Shown here piece after piece: positions 56,669 to 64,000 of a DNA stretch of 64,000 nt. How positions within the stretch are numbered: position 1 is the stretch's first letter; each line of letters begins with the position of its first letter. Made by a program: the position numbers and the translations under genes. The notes beneath the pieces are model-generated. The model worked only from the letters and a program-made list of their open reading frames with translations, was not told where the DNA came from and made no database searches. The DNA comes from SSF14 sp046331245 (GTDB lineage Bacteria > Actinomycetota > Acidimicrobiia > Acidimicrobiales > Microtrichaceae), in the NCBI GenBank assembly GCA_046331245.1, contig JAXLRH010000003.1, positions 1 to 64,000 of the forward strand, in the 5' to 3' direction.

Positions 56669-56863
56669 TCAGTCGTCGAGGTCGGCGGGATCGCCGGCGA
56701 TGAGGTCCCAGCGGTCGAGGCAGTCCTCGCACCGGTAGCTCACGAGGTCGCCGGCGGTGTCGCCGCCCTCCATCGGGACGGTCAACCGGTGGCACGTGCC
56801 GCCGCAGTCGACGCAGACGATCGTCTCGGGCAGGGCATCGGAACCGTTGTCGGACATGGCCAC
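56669..56863 (-). CDS. Small zinc-ribbon protein
   Basis: A 64-residue acidic protein with two CXXC knuckles (IVCVDCGG and RCEDCLDRWD), probably binding one zinc. Function unknown. The GTG at 56863 or the ATG at 56857 may start it; I see no strong ribosome-binding site. It precedes pip on the same strand by 25 bases. Confidence 0.7.
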   Translation of the reverse strand: MAMSDNGSDALPETIVCVDCGGTCHRLTVPMEGGDTAGDLVSYRCEDCLDRWDLIAGDPADLDD

Positions 56864-56940
56864 ATCATCGCCGACGGGAGTCGTGAACGCCTTTCTCGGA
56901 TTCCTTGCCCAGCACGTTGCCCGGTCCTACGCTCGGCCCC

Positions 56941-56976
56941 ACGGGCGAGGGATGCCCGACGGGCGAGGGATGCCCG
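56941..56976 (+). repeat. Tandem repeat, two 18-base copies
   Basis: ACGGGCGAGGGATGCCCG occurs twice in perfect tandem in the gap between the zinc-ribbon gene and the subtilase-like gene. Each copy contains a small CGGGC/GCCCG inverted repeat. It may be a protein-binding site or simply slippage. Confidence 0.6.
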
Positions 56977-57001
56977 GGTGTCGAAGATGTTCGGGGGAGC
57001 A

Positions 57002-60000
57002 ATGGCGGGAAGGTCCTTCGTCGCGGCCGCGGTGGCCGCAGTGGTGGTGGCGGCGTCGTGCGCGCCGAACGCTCCGAGCGCCGGCACGCCGTCGCCGGTC
57101 GTCGCGGTGGGCGGCGTGACGGCCGCGGCGATGACACCCCGCGAGGTCGTCACGCGCGACATCGACCATCCGCCGGTGCTCGGGTGCGAGCCCGGGCAGT
57201 GGCGCTACAACGATCCCGACCCGTCGAAGCTGCCCGCCGACTACCGCGACGGGACCGACTACGAGTACACGTCGCGGCGCACGCCCCACCAGCTCGGCTC
57301 GGCCGCTGCGCTCTGCGGCCAGCGGGGCCCGGCGCTCGACCTGGCGTGGGAGGTGTCGCACGGACGCGACGACGTGCTCATCGCGGTGCTCGACTCCGGC
57401 ATCCTGTGGCGCGGGAGCGCCATGTCCGATCTGGCGACGAAGGCGTTCCTCAACGCCGGCGAGCTCCCCAAGCCGCAGGGCGCGTCGACGTGGGACGCGA
57501 ACGGCGACGGCGTGTTCGACGTCACCGACTACGCACACGACCCGCGGGTCGCGGATCGCAACAAGAGCGGCCGGCTCGATCCGGAGGACCTCATCCTCAC
57601 GCCGGCGTTCGACAACGGGGTCGACGACGACGGCAACGGCTACGTCGACGACATCAGCGGGTGGGACTTCCTCTTCGACGACAACGATCCGCTCGACAAC
57701 GTGGACTACGGTCACGGCACCGGCGAGGCCCGGGACTCCACGTCGGCCGACGGCAACGGCGGCACGGTCGGCACCTGTCCGCAGTGCCGGTTCCTCCCCG
57801 TGCGGGTCGGCGACTCGTTCATCGCCGAGGGTGGGCGCTTCGCCGCCGGCGTGCTGTTCGGCCTCGACTCCGGCGCCGACGTGGTGCAGGAGGCGCTCGG
57901 CGCGATCAACAACCCACCGCAGGCGCAGGCCGCGATCGACGCCGCGTACCGGAGGGGAGTGCCGGTGGTCGCGTCGATGGCCGACGAGGCCTCGAAGCAC
58001 CCGAACCTCCCTGCGGTGCTCGACCACACGATCGCCGTCAACTCGGTCACCAACGCCGTACCGGGTGAGCTCGCCGGGCTCGCCGACCAGCTCGTCGGCG
58101 ACGGCGACAGCGACTACCTCGCGCTCAACGGGTGCACGAACTACGGGGGCATCGCCTGGGTGACCGTGCCGTCGGGCTCGTGCTCGTCGGGCGCCACCGG
58201 GCTGGGCTCGGGCATGGTCGGGCTGATGGAGTCGGTGGCCCGCGACCACGGCATCGTGCGCAACCCGCTCATCGTGGGCAACGGTCATCCGGGCGACAAC
58301 GTGCTGTCGGCCAACGAGGTGGCCCAGCTGCTGCGCTCGACGGCGGACGACGTCGACTTCGCGACGCCGCACCCGCCGATCGACCCGGCCAACAACGGTG
58401 GTGTCGACGGCACCCGCTACCCGACGACGCCGGGGTGGGACGCGACGTTCGGGTTCGGGCGCGTCAACACCTTCGAGGCGGTCCGCGCCGTCGCTGCGGG
58501 GGAGATCCCGCCCGAGGCCGACATGACCGCGCCGCACTTCTTCGACGTGCTGCCCACGGCCGGCACCCTTCCGGTCACCGGTGATCTCGCCGCCGTCCGC
58601 TCCTCGGGCTACTCGTACAAGGTGCAGTGGACCACCGGGCTGCAGGCGCCGCCGTATCCCGGGGGCGACGTGTGGCGCACGGTCGGCTCCGGCTCGGCCC
58701 TCACCCGCCGGTCTCCGGCCACCTCGCCGACATCGACCTCGCGACGGTCGCTGCGGCATTGCCCGACGGCGGGACCGGCGCCTCGAAGACCGCCGGTGAG
58801 TCCGACGAGGACCGATTCGCGGTGCGCGTGCGCATCGTGGTGACCGATGCCGAGGGCCGCACCGGCGTCGCGCAGCGCCAGGTGTTCGTCCACGACGACC
58901 CCGACGTGGCGTCGGTTCGGCGCCTGCCGGGCGTCGGCGCCCCGGGCCCGGTGTTCGCGAACGTGGACGGCCAGGGCGCCGACGAGCTCGTCGTGGCCAC
59001 CGACGACGGCACCGTGCACGTGCTCGACGCCGCCGGCAACGACCTCCCCGGCTGGCCGCAGCACACGCCACCGGCCCTGTACTGGCACCCCGGCTCGCGC
59101 ACGGCGCTCGCCGACGGGATCGCTACGCCGGGCGCAGCCATCGGCGTGGGCGCGCCGGTCACCGCCGATCTCGACGGCAACGGGAGCCTCGAGATCGCGG
59201 TCACCGACGGCAACGGGAACCTGTCGGTGTGGGAGAACACCGGGCAGCTCCTCACCCGGGTCACCGAGAACCTCGCCTACTCCACGCAGTCGGCCACCGA
59301 CGAGCGGAACCGCCTCAAGCGGGGCTTCCTTGCGTCGCCGGCCGCAGCGGATCTCGACGGCGACGGGAGGATGGAGCTCGTTGCTGCAGCGCTCGACCGT
59401 CACGTGTACGCGTGGCACCTCGACGGCACGCCCGTCACGGGGTTCCCGGTGCTCGTGGTCGACCCGGCGCGCACGAAGGCGGTCGACCCGGTGACCCACC
59501 ACGTGACGTTCACCGATGCCGACGGGGTGGGCGACGGCGGCGAGCTCGTCGTCACGCCCGCCCTCGGCGACCTGAGCGGCGACGGTCGTCCCGACATCGT
59601 GGTCGGAGCTCAGGAGCAGTACGAGGACGAGAGCGCGGCGGTGTTCCCGCCGCTGGCCATCAAGGGCCTGTCGGCGAACACCCGTGAGTACGTCGTGTAC
59701 TCCGACGGCGCGGCCCACGCCCCGGCGCCTCCGGGTTCGGCCCATCCGAATCCGCAGGCCTACCTGCCGGGTTGGCCGGTGAAGCTGCAGATGATCAAGG
59801 GGGGAGTGCTCCCGCTCATCGGCAACGGCGTCAACGTGCAGGCGGCGATCGGCAACGTGGACGACGACCCCGCCCCCGAGGTCGTCGTCAGCTCCTCGGC
59901 GGGTCCGGTGATGGTGCTCGACGCCGACGGACGCACGCCCTACGCCCGTCCGATCAACCAGCAGGTCACGCTCGACTGGTTGTTCGAGCCGTTCGGGAGC

Positions 60001-60561
60001 CTGGCCAACAGTCGTGACGGTGGCCTCGTCGTGTCGGCGTTCGGAGGCCCCGCCGTCGGCGACCTCACCGGTGACGGCCTGCCCGACGTCGCGTCGCCCA
60101 CGGTGGGCATCGCCCAGGCGGCGGACCAGCTCCTGCCCGGCCGCCAGCCGGGTGACACCCAGCTGATGGCGTGGGATCCGCGCACCCGGGCCCCGCTCAA
60201 CGGGTTCCCGCACAAGACCCGCGACCTCGGCTTCTTCGTGACGCCGGCGCTCGTCGACGTCGATGGCGACGGCCGCCCCGAGGTCGTGGCCGGTCACGGC
60301 GTCGACCTCGTGGATGCCACCAACTCCGACGGCGTCGACGCCCCGGGCTGGCCCAAGTTGAGCGGCGGCTGGACGGTGGGCACGCCCGGCTTCGGCAACC
60401 TCGACGGCGATGGCACGGCCGAGATGGCGATCGCCCGGCGCGACGGCGTCCTCATGATCTGGCACACGAGGGCGCCGGTCGCGACGCTCGGAACGCTGGG
60501 CGGGTGGAGCCGGTTCGGCCGCGACGGTCGGAACTCCGGCAACACGATGCCGGCGTCCTGA
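57002..60561 (+). pseudogene. Secreted subtilase-like protein with FG-GAP/VCBS repeats, frameshifted
   Basis: Two frames encode one protein. The first (57002 to about 58704) has a lipobox-like signal (VVAASC, Cys20), then a divergent S8 fold: Asp131 (IAVLDSGILW), calcium-loop-like DANGDGVFD and DDDGNGYVDD, His238 (VDYGHGTGEA), and CSSGATGLGSG (394-404) at the nucleophile site instead of GTSMAxP. The second (from about 58702) continues PPVSGHLADIDLATVAAAL and then carries several FG-GAP/VCBS propeller repeats (for example TADLDGNGSLEIAVTDGNGN). One missing C at the CCC of 58704-58706 explains the break; restored, it has about 1,186 residues. GGGGGAG precedes ATG 57002. Confidence 0.78.
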
Positions 60562-60608
60562 CCGCGAGCGCGGCGGGGCGCGACTGCACCGCCCTCTCGC
60601 GCTCGCGG
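60562..60608. terminator. GC-rich inverted repeat after the subtilase-like gene
   Basis: CCGCGAGCGCG (60562-60572) and CGCGCTCGCGG (60598-60608) are perfectly complementary, with a 25-base loop. It starts at the stop codon and lies between convergent genes, but lacks a T-run. CGCCCTCTCGCGCTC is also repeated directly (60590-60604 and 60614-60628). Confidence 0.45.
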
Positions 60609-60654
60609 CCACCCGCCCTCTCGCGCTCCCGACGTCCAGCGCCTCCCGGCGGGG

Positions 60655-61866
60655 TCAGCCCGTGTCGTCGAAGAGCTCGGCGGGCCGGTGGTCGGGGTGC
60701 CGGGGGTCGTGGGGAGGGACCAGTGGACGGCGACCGGTGCCCGCCACGAGCGCGTAGCCCTCGTGGGTCTTGAGGGCGTGGCAGTGCCTGCAGGCGCCGT
60801 CGAGGTTCTCGATCTCGGTGGTCTTGACCGTGGCCCACGGGATGCGGTGGTCGTACTCGATGTTCACCGTGCGATCGCAGCCCTCGACGATGCACGCCTT
60901 CCGCTCCCACAACTTGGCGATGGTCTGCGCTGCGCTGGGGCCCCGGCCGAGGTGCACCACGTTGCCGACTGCGACGCCCTTGGTGAGCACCAGGTAGAGA
61001 TTGCTGTCACTCAGGAGTCGTCGGGCTTCCGACACGGGAATCGGGCCGACGCCGTCGATCTCGCACAGCTCGCCGGCGCCCGTCGTGCCATTGACCAGGG
61101 CCGTGAGGTCGACCCGGACGAGCATCTGGCGGCGCATCGACCGGGACCGCTTGGTGCCTGCGCCGGTGCAGACGAGTTGGTGTGCCGCGTCGAACATGTA
61201 GGCCTGCCGCGGCTCGCGCTCTGCGAGCGGTGCGGGTTTCCGGTACTTCTGATCCACGACCTCGCCGAGGCGCTGCGCCATCTCCGCGACTTCCGTCGCC
61301 GGGCCCTGGATGTGGAGGTGCCCGACAGCGCCCTTCGTCCAGTGCCGCGCCGACCGGGCCTTGTGAGCGCGAGCGCGGGCAGCTTCGGCGTCGCGATCGC
61401 GTTCCGCCTTGCGACGTTCCGCCTCGGCCTTCAGCTCCTTCAGCGAGTCGCGGCCGGCGAGGTCGAGGAGGTCCTGCTCGGCCTGTGGGTTGATCGCTGT
61501 GGCGTCGGTGATGGCACCGGCCTGCGCCGCGGACAGGTCGCCTCGCGTCAGCGCCTCGTCGGTCAACGGCGACGCCGACAGGCGCTCGGACGTGTCGAGA
61601 TCGGCACGGGCCTTGCCGACGGACTCGCCGGACGTGTTGGCGATCCACTCTGCGGTGGAGCGACCGGACTTCGACGCCACGTCGGATTCGGCGACCCGGG
61701 CAAGGAGCTTCAATCGAACCGCCCCGGCGAGGTGCTCGGCGCGCACCGCCTTGGCATACAGATCGGCCACCTGCGAGAGCGGCACGTCGCCCGGATGGAA
61801 CGCCGCGAGGAAGCCCGTGAGCACGTCGATCTGCTGATCGAGCACGGCGCCGGCGTTGGAGGACAT
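60655..61866 (-). CDS. DUF222/13E12-type HNH endonuclease
   Basis: A 403-residue protein. A helical DUF222 region (about 1-280) is followed by an HNH nuclease domain: CIVEGCDRTVNIEYDHRIPW, NLDGACRHCHALKTHEGYAL, with four Cys as zinc knuckle and the catalytic His in the YDHRIPW segment. Such proteins (13E12 family) are multicopy in many actinobacteria and their role is unknown; they may be selfish or linked to DNA damage. It has no detectable flanking repeats. Confidence 0.85.
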   Translation of the reverse strand: MSSNAGAVLDQQIDVLTGFLAAFHPGDVPLSQVADLYAKAVRAEHLAGAVRLKLLARVAESDVASKSGRSTAEWIANTSGESVGKARADLDTSERLSASPLTDEALTRGDLSAAQAGAITDATAINPQAEQDLLDLAGRDSLKELKAEAERRKAERDRDAEAARARAHKARSARHWTKGAVGHLHIQGPATEVAEMAQRLGEVVDQKYRKPAPLAEREPRQAYMFDAAHQLVCTGAGTKRSRSMRRQMLVRVDLTALVNGTTGAGELCEIDGVGPIPVSEARRLLSDSNLYLVLTKGVAVGNVVHLGRGPSAAQTIAKLWERKACIVEGCDRTVNIEYDHRIPWATVKTTEIENLDGACRHCHALKTHEGYALVAGTGRRPLVPPHDPRHPDHRPAELFDDTG

Positions 61867-61975
61867 GCGACCATCGTCTCAACGACCACCGACAACGAAG
61901 GCCGAAAACACGGGGGTTTCGGGCCGTTTGGGCAACATCACCCACCGGATGTGGGCACCGTGGCCTGGGCCAGGC

Positions 61976-62470
61976 TCACTGCGCGTGCGCCCGCCGCTTC
62001 GGCCGACGGAAGGCATCTCGGATCTCTCTCCGGCCCGGAAAGCGAAACGTCATGAGCGCGAGGTATCCGACCGCAGCCACGGCGAAGCCGGCGGCCACGA
62101 AGAGCTCGCTGCTTCCGGAATCGCCCCGGACGATCCGGATCGTCCCCCAGAGCGCAGTGCACCCGGCGACGGCCAGACAGCTGACGAGCCACGGACACAC
62201 CAGACGTCGGAGCTCCTCCTCCGAGGGCGACGTGGCAGCCTCGAGCAGTCGCACTCCGGTGATCACCGCCATGTACACGAGGAGGATCCCGATCGGCCCG
62301 GTGACGAGGATCAACGGAAGGCCGACGACGAGCCCGATGAGCGCCGTGGGCCAGATCACGGCCAGGACGAGGGCGATTCGGAGATGACTCGGCTCCTTGG
62401 GGCTCGGGAGCACAGCATCAGCGTGAGCGTGCGTCTCCGGCGGGGTGTGCACCCGACCGTCCTCAGTCAC
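61976..62470 (-). CDS. Hypothetical four-helix membrane protein
   Basis: A 164-residue protein with about four hydrophobic segments (for example IALVLAVIWPTALIGLVVGL, GPIGILLVYMAVITGV, LVSCLAVAGCTALWG, LFVAAGFAVAAVGYLAL) and a basic C-terminal tail. The N-terminus is His- and Pro-rich. No family recognised. It starts with GTG 62470. It is on the same strand as the HNH gene, 109 bases away. Confidence 0.62.
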   Translation of the reverse strand: MTEDGRVHTPPETHAHADAVLPSPKEPSHLRIALVLAVIWPTALIGLVVGLPLILVTGPIGILLVYMAVITGVRLLEAATSPSEEELRRLVCPWLVSCLAVAGCTALWGTIRIVRGDSGSSELFVAAGFAVAAVGYLALMTFRFPGRREIRDAFRRPKRRAHAQ

Positions 62471-62580
62471 CCGTGCCCACCGAGGATGCCCGGCTCCGCA
62501 CGAATCGCGATCGCCACGGCGCGGAACGATCCCGCGATCGGCTTGCTCACCCGCTCGTCGTCGTCGATCCGCACTTCGCG

Positions 62581-62913
62581 CTACTGGAAGATCGCGACGA
62601 TCGCGATCGACAGGATCGGGATGCCGAAGAGCACGGCTGCGAGCACCATGCCGAAGCGCCGCCGACGTCGCGGGTCGACGTAGTGCGGCTCGTTCGGATC
62701 GACCTCGAGCGCCCGGCTCGGGTCGTCGATGATCTCACGCGCCGCCGCCTCGTCGGCCTCGTCCACGAACACCGACACGGCGCCGACGCCGGCGTAGTAG
62801 CTGCGGTCGACGTTGCTCTTGGCGTAGGCGGGGATGCCGACGTCGCGGAGCTCGGCCACGATCATCTCGGCCGACAACACGTCCGGCGCGACGGTCAGCT
62901 CGACGGTGCCCAT
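62581..62913 (-). CDS. DUF2007-like protein with C-terminal membrane helix
   Basis: A 110-residue protein. Residues 1 to about 65 resemble DUF2007/PII-like signal transducer domains (VELTVAPDVLSAEMIVAEL, GIPAYAKSNVDRSYYAG, VSVFVDEADEAAAREII). A basic RRRRR stretch precedes a C-terminal helix (GMVLAAVLFGIPILSIAIVAIF). Function unknown. The ATG at 62913 matches the start of the fold; longer starts lie in the mutase promoter region. Confidence 0.68.
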   Translation of the reverse strand: MGTVELTVAPDVLSAEMIVAELRDVGIPAYAKSNVDRSYYAGVGAVSVFVDEADEAAAREIIDDPSRALEVDPNEPHYVDPRRRRRFGMVLAAVLFGIPILSIAIVAIFQ

Positions 62914-62967
62914 CGGGGCACGATACCGCCACGGGGGACGGGCAGGCCGACCCACCCGCACGACCGG

Positions 62968-62973
62968 TAGCGT
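62968..62973 (+). promoter_or_regulatory. -10 box for a leaderless acyl-CoA mutase transcript
   Basis: TAGCGT is followed by exactly 7 bases (GGAGGCC) and ATG 62981. The GGAGG lies only two bases from the ATG, too close for a normal ribosome-binding site, so leaderless initiation is more likely. Confidence 0.45.
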
Positions 62974-62980
62974 GGAGGCC

Positions 62981-64000
62981 ATGGCAGATGACCCCGTGCG
63001 CCCGTCGTCCCGATCGACGTGGAAGGCGGCGTTCGACCGCGGCACCGTCCGCGACACCGACTTCGAGACGATGTCGGGCATCCCCGTCGAGCCCGTCTAC
63101 GGCCCCGAGGATGCCGAGCATCCGGGGCAATACCCCTACACGCGCGGCCCCTACGCGTCGATGTACCGCTCGAAGCTCTGGACGATGCGCATGTTCGCCG
63201 GCTTCGGCACCGCGATCGACACGAACGCCCGCTTCAAGGACATCCTCGCGAACGGCGGCGACGGCCTCTCCACCGCGTTCGACCTTCCCACCCTCATGGG
63301 ATGCGACTCCGACGACGAGATGAGCCTCGGTGAGGTGGGCACCTGCGGCGTCGCCGTCGACACGCAGGCCGACATGGAGGACCTCTTCCGAGACATCGAC
63401 CTCGAGCACACCACGACGTCGATGACCATCAACTCGCCGGCCGCGCCGATCTTCGCGATGTTCATCGCCGCGGCCGAGCAGGCCGGTGCGACCCGGGCGA
63501 AGCTCGGCGGCACCCTGCAGAACGACATCCTGAAGGAGTACCAGGCGCAGAAGGAGTTCATCTTCCCGCCACGCCCGTCGCTGCGCCTCGTGCGCGACAC
63601 GATGGCGTTCTGCGCGGCGGAGATGCCGCGCTGGCACCCGATCTCGGTGTCCGGCTACCACATCCGTGAGGCGGGCTCGACGGCGGCGCAGGAGCTCGCG
63701 TTCACCCTCGGCAACGGGTTCGCCTACGTCGAGCTCGGCATGCGCGCCGGCCTGGCCGTCGACGACTTCGCGCCGCGACTCAGCTTCTTCTTCAACGCCC
63801 ACCTCGACTTCTTCGAGGAGATCGCCAAGTACCGCGCCGCCCGGCGCATCTGGGCCCGTTGGATGCGCGAGCGCTACGGCGCCCAGGCGGCGAAGTCGTT
63901 GGAGCTCCGGTTCCACACGCAGACCGCCGGCGTGTCGCTCACCGCGCAGCAGCCCGAGGTGAACATCGTGCGCACCGCGATCGAGGCGCTCGCGGGCGTG
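62981..64000 (+). CDS. Acyl-CoA mutase large subunit (isobutyryl-CoA mutase type), 3' truncated by window
   Basis: The first 340 residues of a B12-dependent acyl-CoA mutase; the gene runs past the window end. TIM-barrel signatures are PYTRGPYASMYRSKLWTMR, GLSTAFDLPTLMGCDSDDE, SMTINSPAAPIFAM, GTLQNDILKEYQAQKEF and ISVSGYHIREAGSTAAQELA. By alignment with methylmalonyl-CoA mutase (Tyr89, Arg207, His244), this protein has Phe72, Gln190 and His227, with identical spacing. Phe/Gln is the known isobutyryl-CoA mutase (IcmA) pair. Thus it probably interconverts isobutyryl- and butyryl-CoA, or a similar branched acyl-CoA. The B12-binding domain may be a separate small subunit. Confidence 0.85.
   Translation, partial: MADDPVRPSSRSTWKAAFDRGTVRDTDFETMSGIPVEPVYGPEDAEHPGQYPYTRGPYASMYRSKLWTMRMFAGFGTAIDTNARFKDILANGGDGLSTAFDLPTLMGCDSDDEMSLGEVGTCGVAVDTQADMEDLFRDIDLEHTTTSMTINSPAAPIFAMFIAAAEQAGATRAKLGGTLQNDILKEYQAQKEFIFPPRPSLRLVRDTMAFCAAEMPRWHPISVSGYHIREAGSTAAQELAFTLGNGFAYVELGMRAGLAVDDFAPRLSFFFNAHLDFFEEIAKYRAARRIWARWMRERYGAQAAKSLELRFHTQTAGVSLTAQQPEVNIVRTAIEALAGV

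Overview
The window is a contiguous chromosomal stretch of a very GC-rich actinobacterium, most likely of the class Acidimicrobiia (an inference). The 16S rRNA has actinobacterial spacer and processing elements. GTG starts are frequent and overlapping ATGA/GTGA junctions are the rule. Core genes keep the order of the mycobacterial tlyA-nadK-recN-steA-steB-pyrG-nudix-xerD and scpA-scpB-rluB-cmk-der blocks. A DsbA-like protein of the mycothiol-dependent nitroreductase type and a possible F420-type flavin-fold protein also point to Actinobacteria. No insertion sequence, prophage, CRISPR array or replication origin was seen.

Region by region: 1-5020 is one rRNA operon (16S, tRNA-less spacer, 23S, 5S, terminator). 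5043-23006 is a long co-oriented run: a TPR protein, class I aldolase, HAD phosphatase, TlyA, NAD kinase, RecN, SteA, SteB, then a four-gene envelope module (MurJ flippase, GT4 glycosyltransferase, alkaline-phosphatase-like polytopic membrane protein, MraY/WecA-like transferase) set between steB and pyrG, then PyrG, Nudix, XerD and an HD protein. trpS follows on the minus strand. 24120-30545 holds scpA, scpB, rluB, the aromatic amino-acid genes aroH-tyrA-aroA, cmk and plsC. 30575-33232 (minus) holds a CopD-like membrane protein, IspH and a secreted alpha/beta-hydrolase lipoprotein. 33274-43867 (plus) holds a frameshifted PDZ/radical-SAM protein, Der, a GT39-like membrane glycosyltransferase, a SpoIIE-type phosphatase, an acyl-CoA carboxylase beta subunit, a Tat-exported PhoD phosphatase, a small zinc-ribbon membrane protein and a NarL-type two-component pair, followed by tRNA-Pro(GGG).

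44008-64000 is a mixed accessory region: small enzymes (VOC, DUF1059, P-loop NTPase, amidohydrolase, nitrobindin-like, DsbA-like, PPOX-type, proline iminopeptidase), a secreted subtilase, two GGDEF proteins, a PI-PLC-like lipoprotein, a frameshifted giant secreted subtilase-like/FG-GAP protein, a DUF222-HNH protein, small membrane proteins, and the start of an acyl-CoA mutase with an isobutyryl-CoA-mutase-type active site.

The best leads are: (1) the lipid-carrier glycan module embedded in the SteAB division block, with its unusual phosphatase-like membrane protein; (2) the Phe/Gln active site of the terminal acyl-CoA mutase; (3) a recurring TAnnnT box 6-9 bases before the start codon of at least a dozen genes, implying widespread leaderless transcription; (4) two single-base frameshifts that need checking against reads; (5) a perfect 20-bp palindrome ahead of the two-component pair. 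No wholly novel defence or mobile system is evident.
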